DNA of 64,000 nt from Dactylosporangium sp040605635 (GTDB lineage Bacteria > Actinomycetota > Actinomycetes > Mycobacteriales > Micromonosporaceae), in contig NZ_JBEXDG010000014.1 in NCBI RefSeq assembly GCF_040605635.1, positions 1-64,000 on the forward strand, written 5' to 3'. Below are positions 1 to 8,071 of this stretch, in pieces. The translations under genes and the position numbers were made by a program. The notes under the pieces were generated by a model. That model saw nothing but the letters and a program-made list of their open reading frames with translations. It did not search any database and had not been told where the DNA came from. The first letter of the stretch is position 1; the number at the start of each line of letters is the position of its first letter.

Positions 1-680
1 CTGTGCGAGCCGGTCGCGGCCGATCGGTAGCCGTCGAGGGTCGCGACGACCGTCGACGAGACAGTTTTCCGCCAAAACGCAACAGGCTCCATAGCAGCAC
101 AAACTCTTCCGGATCATCAAGAACCCCGACGAGGCCACGCAGACGACGCAAAGGAGCCCACCGGCCACCCGCCGCCGGGCGGCGGCACGGCAGTTGTGGT
201 GCCACCCGTACACCACCAGCGCGGACACGACCGCGCTTCGGATCTCAGCGTCGGCGTGACGGAGGACGGGCAGGGTTCGCGGACTGGGGCGGCTGGTGGC
301 GGTGTGGCTCACGACATCGCGTGGGATGTCGGTTGGAACGTCGTGACCGCCACGGCTTCGGCGTCGGTCTGACGGTGGGACGAGGACGGGCTTCGCGGGC
401 GGGGCTCTTGGGGCGGGGCGGGGTTCGTGGGGCGGGCAGAGCGGCGTGTTGGTGTGTGGCGCACTACATCGGGCGGGATGTCGGTTGGGAGGCCGTGACC
501 GCCCGGCTGCGGCGTCGGCCTGACGGTGGACGCGGCCGGGACCGGGCTCGCGGGACCGGGCTCGCGGGGGACGGGCTCGTGGGGCGGCCTCGCGGGGGGC
601 GGGCTCGCGGGGGGCGGGCTCGCGGGGGCGGCTCGTGCGGGCGGGTGTGGACGGGCGCGGGGCGGCGCTGGGTCATGCGG
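1..680. other. Gene-less, repeat-rich stretch at the window edge
   Basis: I see no convincing gene here. Long open frames exist on both strands but their translations are Arg/Gly/Ala-rich low complexity, as expected from very high GC. About 540-650 is a run of GGGCTCGCGGGG-like direct repeats. Two decayed copies of the 3' end of the neighbouring minus-strand gene lie at about 309-378 and 460-528. Confidence 0.6.
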
Positions 681-757
681 CTATGACGTTGCGTGGGATG
701 TCGTGTGGAACGCCGTGAGTGCCGTGGCTTCGGCGTCGACCTGGCGGCGGACGGACA
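309..757. repeat. Decayed triplication of the 3' end of the adjacent gene
   Basis: About 70 bp encoding the last residues and stop of the winged-helix gene (681 to about 750) recurs at about 309-378 and 460-528. The copy at 309 still reads on the minus strand as RQTDAEAVAVTTFQPTSHAM plus Ser and stop, against VDAEATALTAFHTTSHATS in the gene. The middle copy carries a frameshift. Spacing is about 150 and 220 bp. GC-rich filler between copies also looks shared. Confidence 0.7.
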
Positions 758-1733
758 CGGGCAGCTTCGCGAACGGCTCCCACGACACGACGCCCGCCTT
801 GCTCACCGTCCAGGTGCCGGCGACCTGCCCGTCGACGAGGAACGTGCCGATCGACTGTGGCATCCGGACGTGGAACACCTTCGTGCGGTGCTCCTCGGGC
901 AGGATGAGGGTCCGCCGGGCGTGCGCCAGGAGCGTCGCGTCATAGGTGGGCAGGAACCGCACCGGCGCCGGCGTCTCCGGGTCGGGCAGCGGCAGGTCCG
1001 GCAGGTCGACGAGCTCCCTGCCCCGCTCGTCGCGGAAGCGGCGCAGCTCCATGCCGGCGAGGACCTTGGCGATGTCGGCGACGCTGAGCCCGGCCCAGTC
1101 GGCGATCTCGGAGCGGTGCGCCGGGCCGAACCCGCCGAGATACCGGCGCACCAGCAGCTCCCGGCCGGCGTCGACGGTGACCTCGGGCGGGCCGACCCAG
1201 TCCTCCGCCAGGCCGAACAGGTCGGCGCGGCGGCGGGCCCACGTGCCGGACGGGGGCACGCGGACCATGTCGAGATACATGCCGACGCCGCCGCGGACCT
1301 CCGCACCATAGAGCTGGTCCATCTCGGCCCGCTTGACCGGCCGCTCCCGCAGCAGCTCGCGCAGGCTCGCGGCGGCCTCGGCGAGCTCCGTGGGGCCGAC
1401 GTTGTTGCGGATGACGCGGTGATACCAGTCGCGCCGGGCGTCGCGGATCGCGATCAGCGTCGGCCAGTAGTCGGCCCGGGACACGAGGTGGATGGTGGCG
1501 CGCAGAGTGGTCGCCTGGACCACCTCGCGGGCCTCGAGGAGCCTGGTCAGCGACTCGCGCTCGAAGCCCTCGATCCGGGTCCACAACCCGATGTACATGG
1601 AAGGCGCATACTGCGCCTGGATGCCGGCCATCCGCTCCAGGACCGTGGCGGGGTCGGCCCGGACCCGGGTGTCGAGGGACTGCCGGGCCAGCAGGGCGCG
1701 ATTGAGGTCCCGCCACGTCAGTGTCCGCTCCAT
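681..1733 (-). CDS. Winged-helix DNA-binding domain protein (HTH_42/AlkZ-like)
   Basis: A protein of about 350 residues matching the actinobacterial winged-helix family related to the DNA glycosylases AlkZ/YcaQ. Visible hallmarks are the N-terminal LNRALLARQ, the IQAQYAPSMYIGLW stretch, TLRATIHLVSRADYWP and a central GPAHRSEIADWAGLS helix-turn-helix region. I chose the ATG at 1733; a TTG at 1745 would add four residues. Family members are poorly characterised: some AlkZ relatives unhook DNA crosslinks, but that activity is not shown for this branch. It sits 32 bp downstream of the Clp-N gene on the same strand and may be cotranscribed. Its 3' end is duplicated downstream in decayed form. Confidence 0.75.
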   Translation of the reverse strand: MERTLTWRDLNRALLARQSLDTRVRADPATVLERMAGIQAQYAPSMYIGLWTRIEGFERESLTRLLEAREVVQATTLRATIHLVSRADYWPTLIAIRDARRDWYHRVIRNNVGPTELAEAAASLRELLRERPVKRAEMDQLYGAEVRGGVGMYLDMVRVPPSGTWARRRADLFGLAEDWVGPPEVTVDAGRELLVRRYLGGFGPAHRSEIADWAGLSVADIAKVLAGMELRRFRDERGRELVDLPDLPLPDPETPAPVRFLPTYDATLLAHARRTLILPEEHRTKVFHVRMPQSIGTFLVDGQVAGTWTVSKAGVVSWEPFAKLPVSVRRQVDAEATALTAFHTTSHATS

Positions 1734-1765
1734 GCGGACACTCAAGCACAGGGGTACGACAGGAA

Positions 1766-2314
1766 TCAGGCGACGTTGCGCAGGGCCGCCCTGACCAGCT
1801 CCATGGTGCGGTCGTAGCTCATGCCCTGCTCGCGCAGGAGCCGGCCGCCGTTGCCACGCTCCTCGCGCAGGACGGCGAGGATGAGGTGCTCGGTGCCGAT
1901 GTAGTTGTGCTTCATCGACAGCGCGATCCGCAGCGACAGCTCCAGGGCCTTCTTGGCGTCGTTGCCGAAGCGGTTGGGCAGCTTGGTGCGCCGGAAGAGG
2001 AAGCCGCCGCGCCTCGGCGGCTCCGCGCGCTCCAGCGCGCCGGGGCCGAACGTCTGCTCGACGCTGGAGCGCACCGCGTCGAGGTCGATGCCGATGGAGC
2101 GCAGCGCGGCCGCGTCGTCGGTGCCGGTCACGGCGGCGAGGAGCCCTTCGCGCTCGACCGCGCAGGCGTGCAGCACGTCGGCGGCGATCCCGCCGGCGGT
2201 GAACATGGCGAGCACCAGGTGCTCGGTGCCGACCGTGCGGTGGCCGAGGGCGTTGGCCTCCTCGTGTGCGCTCTGCACCGCGGTGCGGGCGCGCTGGGTG
2301 AACCGCTCGAACAT
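1766..2314 (-). CDS. Clp N-terminal domain protein (no ATPase domains)
   Basis: A 182-residue protein made of two Clp-N repeats, MFERFTQRARTAVQSAHEEA and, later, KKALELSLRIALSMKHNYIG, each followed by a GTEHL(I/V)LA motif. It resembles the N-domain of ClpC that docks substrates and adaptors, but no AAA+ module follows, so it is a stand-alone N-domain protein rather than a chaperone ATPase. The start ATG at 2314 overlaps the stop of the upstream HTH gene (TGATG), so the two are translationally coupled. Such HTH plus Clp-N pairs recur in actinobacteria; the pair's role is unknown. An open frame extends further upstream but is out of register with the HTH gene and is ignored. Confidence 0.85.
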   Translation of the reverse strand: MFERFTQRARTAVQSAHEEANALGHRTVGTEHLVLAMFTAGGIAADVLHACAVEREGLLAAVTGTDDAAALRSIGIDLDAVRSSVEQTFGPGALERAEPPRRGGFLFRRTKLPNRFGNDAKKALELSLRIALSMKHNYIGTEHLILAVLREERGNGGRLLREQGMSYDRTMELVRAALRNVA

Positions 2315-2547
2315 CACTGCTCTCCCGTCTCTGAAGGGGTCCTGCCGGCGTGCTTCTTGTGCACCGCCTGGCGCGTCACGTCGAGGGCGTCCGCGATCTC
2401 CTGCCACGACCAGCCGTGCCGGCGGGCGTTGTCGACCTGGAGGACCTCGAGCGCGTCGGCGAGGCGGCGCAGGGCCACCGCCGCCCGCAGCCCGATCCTG
2501 GGATCCGGGCTGGCCGCGGCGTCCGCGAGATCGCCTGCTTCCGTCAT
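2314..2547 (-). CDS. Small helix-turn-helix regulator
   Basis: A 77-residue protein with an N-terminal helical part (about residues 1-40) and a C-terminal helix-turn-helix, WSWQEIADALDVTRQAVHKK, of the type seen next to actinobacterial Clp-N genes. It is the first gene of the HTH/Clp-N unit. Its ATG lies 2 bp from a doubled 18-bp palindrome that also faces the divergent oxygenase gene. This position suggests autoregulation, and possibly control of the oxygenase, by this protein. That is inference from position; no binding data are available here. Confidence 0.8.
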   Translation of the reverse strand: MTEAGDLADAAASPDPRIGLRAAVALRRLADALEVLQVDNARRHGWSWQEIADALDVTRQAVHKKHAGRTPSETGEQ

Positions 2548-2548
2548 G

Positions 2549-2595
2549 TGTCAACCGTAGTTGACAACTCGGGACGCTGTCAACCGTGGTTGACA
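2549..2595. promoter_or_regulatory. Two tandem 18-bp palindromes in a divergent promoter
   Basis: TGTCAACCGTAGTTGACA (2549-2566) and TGTCAACCGTGGTTGACA (2578-2595) are near-identical perfect 7-bp inverted repeats with 4-bp centres, set 29 bp apart. TTGACA at the right arm of each also resembles a -35 hexamer. They fill most of the 62 bp between the HTH gene (start 2547) and the oxygenase gene (start 2610), so a bound repressor could silence both directions. Confidence 0.8.
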
Positions 2596-2609
2596 ACTAT
2601 CCTCCGGTC

Positions 2610-3584
2610 ATGGACGCGCTGCCGGTCATCGACATCTCCGACCCCGACGCCGCCGCCCCCGGGATCGAGGCGGCCTGCCGCGAGAGCGGCTTCTTCTACG
2701 TCGCCGGGCACGGCGTCCCGGCCGCGCTGACCGACCGGCTCGACGCCGCGGCGCGGACCTTCTTCGACCTGCCCGCGCCGGCCAAGACGGAGATCGCGAT
2801 GGCCCGCGGCGGCCGGGCGTGGCGCGGGTTCTTCCCCGTCGGTGCCGAGCTGACCTCCGGCGTCCCGGACCGCAAGGAGGGGCTGTACTTCGGCACCGAG
2901 CTGGGCCCCGACGCCCCGGCCGTGCGCGCCGGGCTGCCGCTGCACGGCGCCAACCTCTTCCCGGCCCAGGTGCCCGACCTGCGTCCGGTGGTCCTGGAGT
3001 ACCTGTCGCGGATGACCGCGGTGGCGCAGACCGTCCTGCGCGGGATCGCCCTGAGCCTCGGGCTGCCCGCGGGGTACTTCGCGGAGTCGTACACGGCGGA
3101 CCCGACCGTGCTGTTCCGGATCTTCCACTACCCGCCGTCGGCGCCGGACAGCGACGAGTGGGGCGTCGGCGAGCACACCGACTACGGCCTGCTGACCCTG
3201 CTGCTGCAGGACGGCAACGGCGGGCTGCAGGTGCGCACGCCCGGTGGCTGGCTCGACGCGCCGCCGATCCCCGGCACCTTCGTGTGCAACATCGGCGACA
3301 TGCTCGACCGGATGACCGGCGGCTGGTACCGGTCCACGCCCCACCGGGTCCGCAACCTCAGCGGCAACGAGCGGCTCTCGTTCCCGTTCTTCTTCGACCC
3401 CGACTTCAGCCGTCCGGTCCCGCCGCTGCCGGCCACGCTCCACGAGGGCGCCCGGCGTTGGGACGGACAGGACCTCCGGGCGTTCACCGGGACGTACGGG
3501 GAATATCTGGTCGCGAAGGTGGGCAAGGTGTTCCCAGAGCTCTTCGCGGAGACCCGTCACCAGGAGGCGCCTCGCATCGGTTAA
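2610..3584 (+). CDS. 2-oxoglutarate/Fe(II) oxygenase, isopenicillin-N-synthase-like
   Basis: A 324-residue non-heme iron oxygenase of the IPNS/ACC-oxidase/gibberellin-oxidase type. The N-terminal DIOX_N segment begins VIDISD and includes GFFYVAGHGVP. The iron triad is visible as EHTDYG (His about 189, Asp about 191) and STPHRVRN (His about 245); the 2OG-binding Arg-x-Ser is NERLSFPFFFD. The substrate cannot be deduced. I chose ATG 2610 because the upstream GTG at 2586 lies inside the palindromic operator. No clear Shine-Dalgarno precedes the start, so it may be leaderless. It is divergent from the HTH/Clp-N pair. Confidence 0.85.
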   Translation: MDALPVIDISDPDAAAPGIEAACRESGFFYVAGHGVPAALTDRLDAAARTFFDLPAPAKTEIAMARGGRAWRGFFPVGAELTSGVPDRKEGLYFGTELGPDAPAVRAGLPLHGANLFPAQVPDLRPVVLEYLSRMTAVAQTVLRGIALSLGLPAGYFAESYTADPTVLFRIFHYPPSAPDSDEWGVGEHTDYGLLTLLLQDGNGGLQVRTPGGWLDAPPIPGTFVCNIGDMLDRMTGGWYRSTPHRVRNLSGNERLSFPFFFDPDFSRPVPPLPATLHEGARRWDGQDLRAFTGTYGEYLVAKVGKVFPELFAETRHQEAPRIG

Positions 3585-3686
3585 CCCTGCACAGGCACTG
3601 TCCGGGGTGCTGGCACGATGACGGGAGCAAACCTGTTCGCGGTGTACCTACCGTTTGAGTCACCACACCGCACCAGGAGGCCCCCG

Positions 3687-3824
3687 ATGACCACGCAGAC
3701 GCCGGCTCAACTGCAGCCGGGGACCCGCAAGCTCACCAACCTCGACAGCGAGCAGGGCATGCTCGTCCTCCTCGCCGTCATCGTCCTGCTCAGCGTCGTC
3801 GGCGTCCTCGTCGTCGGCGGCTGA
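3687..3824 (+). CDS. Small single-span membrane protein
   Basis: A 45-residue protein: a polar N-terminus (MTTQTPAQLQPGTRKLTNLD) followed by one hydrophobic helix (MLVLLAVIVLLSVVGVLVVG) that runs to the C-terminus. A strong AGGAGG at 3675-3680 sits 6 bp before the ATG and decides the start. It matches no family I recognise. It lies 66 bp upstream of the LCP gene on the same strand and may share its transcript. Confidence 0.6.
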   Translation: MTTQTPAQLQPGTRKLTNLDSEQGMLVLLAVIVLLSVVGVLVVGG

Positions 3825-3890
3825 GCTCCCAGGTGACGCACAGGCAGCGCAGGGTGCAATCACCGGGGCCCCTCATACCGTCTTGGGGGT

Positions 3891-5180
3891 ATGACCTCCG
3901 ACGCCTCGCTCGAACAGGAGCTGCGGAACGTGTTCCGACGCCACGAGCATCTCGCCGAGGACCTGGGCCTCGACGACCGGCCGGCCGACGCATCGTCGAG
4001 CCGGCCTTCGTCGTCGCCCTCGAAGTCCTCGAAGTCGTCTCTGCGCCGTAGCCGCAGGGACCCCCGATGGGCACGCTCGCTGGTGGTGGCGGGCGCGGTC
4101 ATGATGATGACCGCCGGTGGCGCGTTCGTGGCGAAGGACGCGGTGATCGGCTACGCGACGCGCAACGTCAAGCAGGAGGACCTGATCGTCCCGGCCGCCG
4201 AGCAGCAGGGCCGGCACGTCACGATCAGCGGCTCGAAGAACATCCTGCTCATGGGCATCGACCCGCGCCCCGGCCAGGACGAGTCCGAGTCGATCCGCTC
4301 CGACTCGATCATCGTCCTGCACATCCCGGCGGGCCACGACTCGGCGTACCTGGTCTCGATCCCGCGCGACACCTGGGTGAAGATCCCCAGGTTCGACAAC
4401 GGCAGGAAGTCCTACGCGGGCGGCCACGACAAGATCAACGGGGCGTTCGCGGTGGGCGGCCTCGGCACGACGGGCAAGGACCAGCGCAAGTTCGGCGTCA
4501 CGCTGCTCGCCGACACGATCAAGGCGAACTGGGGCATCACGTTCGACGCCGCGGCGATCATCGACTTCACCGGCTTCCAGAACGTGGTCAAGGTCCTCGG
4601 CGGCGTCGACATGTACGTCGACCAGGAGGTGCGGTCCGTCCACATCGGCCACGACGCCAAGGGCAACACCAAGGTCCCGTACATCCAGCGCGACAACGGC
4701 CGCGGCGGCACCGACCTCATCGCGATCGCCGGCGTCACCCCGCAGACGTATCACGTCGGCTACCAGCACCTGGAGCCGTGGCAGGCCCTCGACTACGTCC
4801 GCCAGCGCGAGACGCTGCCCAACAGCGACTACGACCGGCAGCGCCATCAGCAGCAGTTCATCAAGGCGCTGTTCAAGCAGATCCTGAGTCGTGACGTGCT
4901 GACCGACCCGGGCAAGCTCAAGAAGGTCCTCGACGTCATCGGTCAGTCGATGACGATCGACTCCGGCGGGATCGGCCTCGATGACTGGATATTCGCGATG
5001 AAGGGCATCACCGGCGACAACCTGCTGACCGTGAAGACCAACAACGGCACGTTCTACTCGTCACCCGAGAACCCTGGCGCCGAGGCCCTCGACCCCACGA
5101 CCCTGTCCCTGCTGGACTCGATCCGCACCGACACCGTCAAGACCTTCATGACGAACCATACGGACCTTGTCGCCAGCTGA
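3891..5180 (+). CDS. LytR-CpsA-Psr (LCP) family protein
   Basis: A 429-residue membrane-anchored LCP protein: a cytoplasmic Ser-rich N-terminus, one transmembrane helix at about 63-83, then an extracellular LCP domain. Diagnostic motifs are the RSDSIIVLHI core, SIPRDTWV, DKINGAFAVGG and DYVRQRETLPNSDYDRQRHQ, with the Arg and Asp residues that bind polyprenyl pyrophosphate. In other bacteria LCP enzymes attach wall polymers (teichoic acid, arabinogalactan, capsule) to peptidoglycan. The acceptor polymer here is unknown. The last three codons and stop (Val-Ala-Ser-stop) sit in a 12-bp unit repeated four times, so the gene ends in a short tandem array with four successive in-frame stops. Confidence 0.9.
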   Translation: MTSDASLEQELRNVFRRHEHLAEDLGLDDRPADASSSRPSSSPSKSSKSSLRRSRRDPRWARSLVVAGAVMMMTAGGAFVAKDAVIGYATRNVKQEDLIVPAAEQQGRHVTISGSKNILLMGIDPRPGQDESESIRSDSIIVLHIPAGHDSAYLVSIPRDTWVKIPRFDNGRKSYAGGHDKINGAFAVGGLGTTGKDQRKFGVTLLADTIKANWGITFDAAAIIDFTGFQNVVKVLGGVDMYVDQEVRSVHIGHDAKGNTKVPYIQRDNGRGGTDLIAIAGVTPQTYHVGYQHLEPWQALDYVRQRETLPNSDYDRQRHQQQFIKALFKQILSRDVLTDPGKLKKVLDVIGQSMTIDSGGIGLDDWIFAMKGITGDNLLTVKTNNGTFYSSPENPGAEALDPTTLSLLDSIRTDTVKTFMTNHTDLVAS

Positions 5181-5216
5181 GTCGCCAGCTGAGTCCCCAG
5201 CTGAGTCGCCAGCTGA
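5169..5216 (+). repeat. 12-bp tandem repeat x4 spanning the LCP stop codon
   Basis: GTCGCCAGCTGA is present four times end to end (5169-5180, 5181-5192, 5193-5204, 5205-5216), the third with one C for G change. The first copy is the LCP 3' end including its TGA. Because 12 is a multiple of 3, each copy repeats the stop in frame. Confidence 0.9.
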
Positions 5217-5223
5217 CCCCGGA

Positions 5224-5305
5224 GGGCCGCGGCCGTCCCGGCCGGCTGATCCAGGGCCGCCATCCGGCCGGGAAGGGGTGTTCGCGGCCGGGACGGCCGC
5301 GGCCC
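5224..5305. terminator. Long perfect inverted repeat after the LCP gene
   Basis: A 21-bp perfect inverted repeat (arms 5224-5244 and 5285-5305; core GGCCGCGGCCGTCCCGGCCG) encloses a 40-nt loop just after the tandem repeat at the LCP stop. It is very stable but has no U-run. It could act as a factor-dependent terminator or mRNA stabiliser between the LCP gene and the convergent DinB-like gene. Confidence 0.55.
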
Positions 5306-5401
5306 ACGGCCACTACCGGCGGCGGGAGAGGGAGGGCCGTCAAGGCCCGACCGGAGGCTGACGGGAGCGGCGGACCTCCGCCACGACGGACGTGAGCAGG
5401 G

Positions 5402-6043
5402 CTATTCTGCTCTGTCCTGCATCTCCCACAGGTGGTCCAGGACGTGCCAGGCGTAGCGGCGGGCGGCGTAGCGGGACGTCCAGCCGTTGTCGACCAGGGG
5501 ACCGCCGTCGTGTGCCCGGCCGAGGACGGCGAGCACCTCGTCGTGCACGGCGGCGATCGCGGCGGTGTCGTCGATCGCCGGCTGCGGCAGCTTGAAGCCG
5601 ATCTTGCGGCCGTAGCCGGCCTCGGCGCCGTAGACGTGGTCGATCATCTTGTCGCGGTCCCGGCCGCCGCCGCGGGGGCCCTTGCGCAGCGACGCCGGCG
5701 CGGTCGCGGCGAACCCGGCGAACGCCTCCCACGCGGCGACGAGCAGCTTCTTCTGCCGGGTGGCGACCGCCTTCGTCACGGGCCGGTCGTCCGCCCCGGG
5801 GTGGGCGTCGGGGACGCCGAACTGGGTGGCGGAGGTGCCCGGGACGCGCTCGACGACCTTGAACGCCGGGGATGCCGGGAAGCTGTAGCCCGCGGCGGCG
5901 GCGATCGGCGCGTACCGCTCGCCGTACTCCGCCAGGGCCTGCAGGGCGTCGTCCTCGGTCTTCGCGAAGCGGCCCCAGCCCGGCCAGTCCAGGCTCGCCG
6001 CGAACACCTTCTTGTCCGTCACTTCGAGATACACGTCGGCCAT
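5402..6043 (-). CDS. Conserved protein, probably DinB-like
   Basis: A 213-residue protein. The N-terminal part (MADVYLEVTDKKVFAASLDWPGWGR) looks like a HicB-type strand-rich module. The C-terminal half has helices with spaced metal-ligand-like histidines, DHVYGAEAGYG and YAWHVLDHLWEMQDR, recalling DinB-like four-helix proteins. I chose ATG 6043, where the conserved text starts. Function is unknown; DinB relatives include thiol-dependent transferases and damage-induced proteins, but nothing here identifies a substrate. It is divergent from the phosphatase-like gene at 6095. Confidence 0.55.
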   Translation of the reverse strand: MADVYLEVTDKKVFAASLDWPGWGRFAKTEDDALQALAEYGERYAPIAAAAGYSFPASPAFKVVERVPGTSATQFGVPDAHPGADDRPVTKAVATRQKKLLVAAWEAFAGFAATAPASLRKGPRGGGRDRDKMIDHVYGAEAGYGRKIGFKLPQPAIDDTAAIAAVHDEVLAVLGRAHDGGPLVDNGWTSRYAARRYAWHVLDHLWEMQDRAE

Positions 6044-6094
6044 GTCTGTGACCTTAAGCCGCTTTCCTCGGCGCCGCAGAGGTGCCTGCATACC

Positions 6095-6892
6095 ATGGGT
6101 CACATGCCTGAGCTTGTGAGTTATCTGCGTGAAGCACTCCTCGCCGGCGATGTCGAGACCACCCGGGCCTCCAACCATGGCAACGCCGCGGCGTTCGCCG
6201 ACGGTGCCGAGGGATACCTGTTCGGCCTGGCGCCGCTGAAGACCTGGACCCTCGCTCAGGTGCTGGCCGTGATGGCGGAGCGGGTCGGCATCGACCCCGA
6301 CCCGGAGCGGTCGTCGGGGACGGACGTCATCGACCCGTACAAGACCGTGGCGGCCCTGGACCGGATGCGCGAGCGGCTGCGGGTCGCGGCGCGCCGCAAG
6401 GAGCGGGTCCTGGTGGCGTCCGGCCACCCGGCCGGGATCGTCGAGATCCACTTCGCCGTCGCCGCCGCCCTGCGCGCGGCCGGGTGCGAGATCCTGAGCC
6501 CGGCGGCCGGGGTGCCGTTCGCCAGGCCGGGCCGCTACGACGGGCGTGAGTTCCCGCTCGCCGTGCGTTACCTGGGCGGGGTCGCGATGGGCGCCGAGCG
6601 GGGCATCGCGATGTGGCACACGCACTCGCCGGACGGGATGCGGGCGATGCTCGACGAGCTCGAGTCCACCGGGGTGCCGATGCCGGACCTGGTCTTCGCC
6701 GACCACGGGTTCGCCGGCGCCGCGGCCGCCGCGGGTCTGGACGTGGTGTCCTTCGCCGACAGCAACGACCCGGCGCTCTTCGTCGGCGAGGCCGAGGGCC
6801 GGGTCTCGGTGACGGTGCCGATCGACGACAACGTCCAGCCGCACCTGTACCGGCCGATCAGCGCATACCTTCTCGAAGGGATAGCCGCTTAG
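6095..6892 (+). CDS. Putative phosphatase (actinobacterial family)
   Basis: A 265-residue cytosolic protein of an actinobacterial family usually labelled phosphatase. Its recognisable text includes VLAVMAERVGIDPDPE, RVLVASGHPAGIVEIHF, MWHTHSPDGMRAMLDELE, PDLVFADHGFAGAA and FADSNDPALFVGEAEG, with conserved His and Asp residues in the SGHP, HTHS, ADHG and NDPA motifs. The ATG at 6095 is preceded by AGAGGT; an in-frame ATG at 6104 is possible. The true substrate is not established in the family, so the name is a family label rather than a proven activity. Confidence 0.65.
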   Translation: MGHMPELVSYLREALLAGDVETTRASNHGNAAAFADGAEGYLFGLAPLKTWTLAQVLAVMAERVGIDPDPERSSGTDVIDPYKTVAALDRMRERLRVAARRKERVLVASGHPAGIVEIHFAVAAALRAAGCEILSPAAGVPFARPGRYDGREFPLAVRYLGGVAMGAERGIAMWHTHSPDGMRAMLDELESTGVPMPDLVFADHGFAGAAAAAGLDVVSFADSNDPALFVGEAEGRVSVTVPIDDNVQPHLYRPISAYLLEGIAA

Positions 6893-7008
6893 TGATATGA
6901 CACGGGTGCTATGGGGCAATTTGGACCTCTAGCCTTGTGAGCCTCCCCGTCCGATGAAAGCATCGGTCGCGGCCGATATTCATCGGCTCCGATACAGGGG
7001 AGGCTCAC

Positions 7009-8043
7009 GTGAGGCTCACAAGGTCCACACTCCGTCGCGCCGTGGTCATCGCCGCCGGCACCGCTCTCGTCGCAGGCTCGTTCCTCACGCCGTCACCGGC
7101 CCAGGCCGCGCCGATCGGCAGCACCGACGCGCTCGTCGAGCGGCTCGGGCTCAACTCCGCGGGGTCCTACTGGGACGCCCAGCTCGGCAAGATGGTCGTC
7201 ACCGTCACCGACGCGAACACCGCCAAGAGCGTCGAGTCGACCGGTGCCGTGGCCCGCAAGGTCAAGCACAGCGGCGCCGAGCTGGCCCGCGTCACCTCGA
7301 CGCTCGCCGCCAAGGCCTCCGTCCCGGGCACCGCCTGGGCCGTCGACCCGATCGCCAACCAGGTCGTCGTCTCCATCGACCCGACCGTCGCGCCCGAGCA
7401 CGTCAAGACCCTCGAGGCGACCGTCGCGTCGTTCGGCAGCGCCGCGAAGATCGAGCGGCTGTCCGGCGCGTTGCAGCCGACGATCTCCGGCGGCCAGGCG
7501 ATCTACGCCGGTGGCTCCCGGTGCTCGCTCGGCTTCAACGTGGTCAGCGGCAGCACGTACTACTTCCTGACCGCGGGACACTGCACGAACATCGGCTCCA
7601 CCTGGACGACCAGCGGCGGCTCGGTCCTCGGCACCCGGACCGGCACGAGCTTCCCCGGTAACGACTACGGCATCGTGCGCTACGCCGCGGGCGTCGCGCA
7701 CCCCGGCAACGTGTCGCTGTACAACGGCTCGTTCCAGGAGATCACGGCCGCGGGCAACGCGACCGTCGGCCAGGCGGTCCGCCGCAGCGGCTCCACCACC
7801 GGCGTGCGCAGCGGCTCGGTCACCCAGACCGGCGCGACCGTCACCTACTCGCAGGGCCAGGTCACCGGCCTGATCCGCACCACCGTCTGCGCCGAGCCCG
7901 GCGACAGCGGCGGCTCGCTCTTCGCGGGCACGATCGCGCTGGGCCTGACCTCCGGCGGCAGCGGCAACTGCAGCAGCGGCGGCGTCACGTACTTCCAGCC
8001 GGTCACCGAGCCGCTGGGCGTCTACGGCGTCAGCATCTACTAG
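7009..8043 (+). CDS. Secreted S1-family serine protease (streptogrisin-like)
   Basis: A 344-residue pre-pro-protease. A signal peptide ends near SPAQA (about residue 33), a propeptide of about 130 residues follows, and the mature chymotrypsin-fold domain starts near ISGGQAIYAGG. The catalytic triad is visible: His191 in LTAGHC, Asp219 in NDYGIV and Ser300 in EPGDSGGS. Cys pairs flank His191 and lie near the C-terminus, as in alpha-lytic protease and streptogrisins. The GTG start is fixed by GGGGAGG a few bases upstream. The propeptide should act as a folding chaperone that is cleaved after export. An 11-bp hairpin follows the stop. Confidence 0.92.
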   Translation: MRLTRSTLRRAVVIAAGTALVAGSFLTPSPAQAAPIGSTDALVERLGLNSAGSYWDAQLGKMVVTVTDANTAKSVESTGAVARKVKHSGAELARVTSTLAAKASVPGTAWAVDPIANQVVVSIDPTVAPEHVKTLEATVASFGSAAKIERLSGALQPTISGGQAIYAGGSRCSLGFNVVSGSTYYFLTAGHCTNIGSTWTTSGGSVLGTRTGTSFPGNDYGIVRYAAGVAHPGNVSLYNGSFQEITAAGNATVGQAVRRSGSTTGVRSGSVTQTGATVTYSQGQVTGLIRTTVCAEPGDSGGSLFAGTIALGLTSGGSGNCSSGGVTYFQPVTEPLGVYGVSIY

Positions 8044-8071
8044 ACGCATCTGCCAGGCACCACCCCCCACC

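Noticed and set aside
3..686. Long open frame of 227 codons at the left edge
   Set aside because: Translation is Arg/Gly-rich low complexity, overlaps the 3' end of a well-supported minus-strand gene, and lies in repeats. High GC alone explains it.
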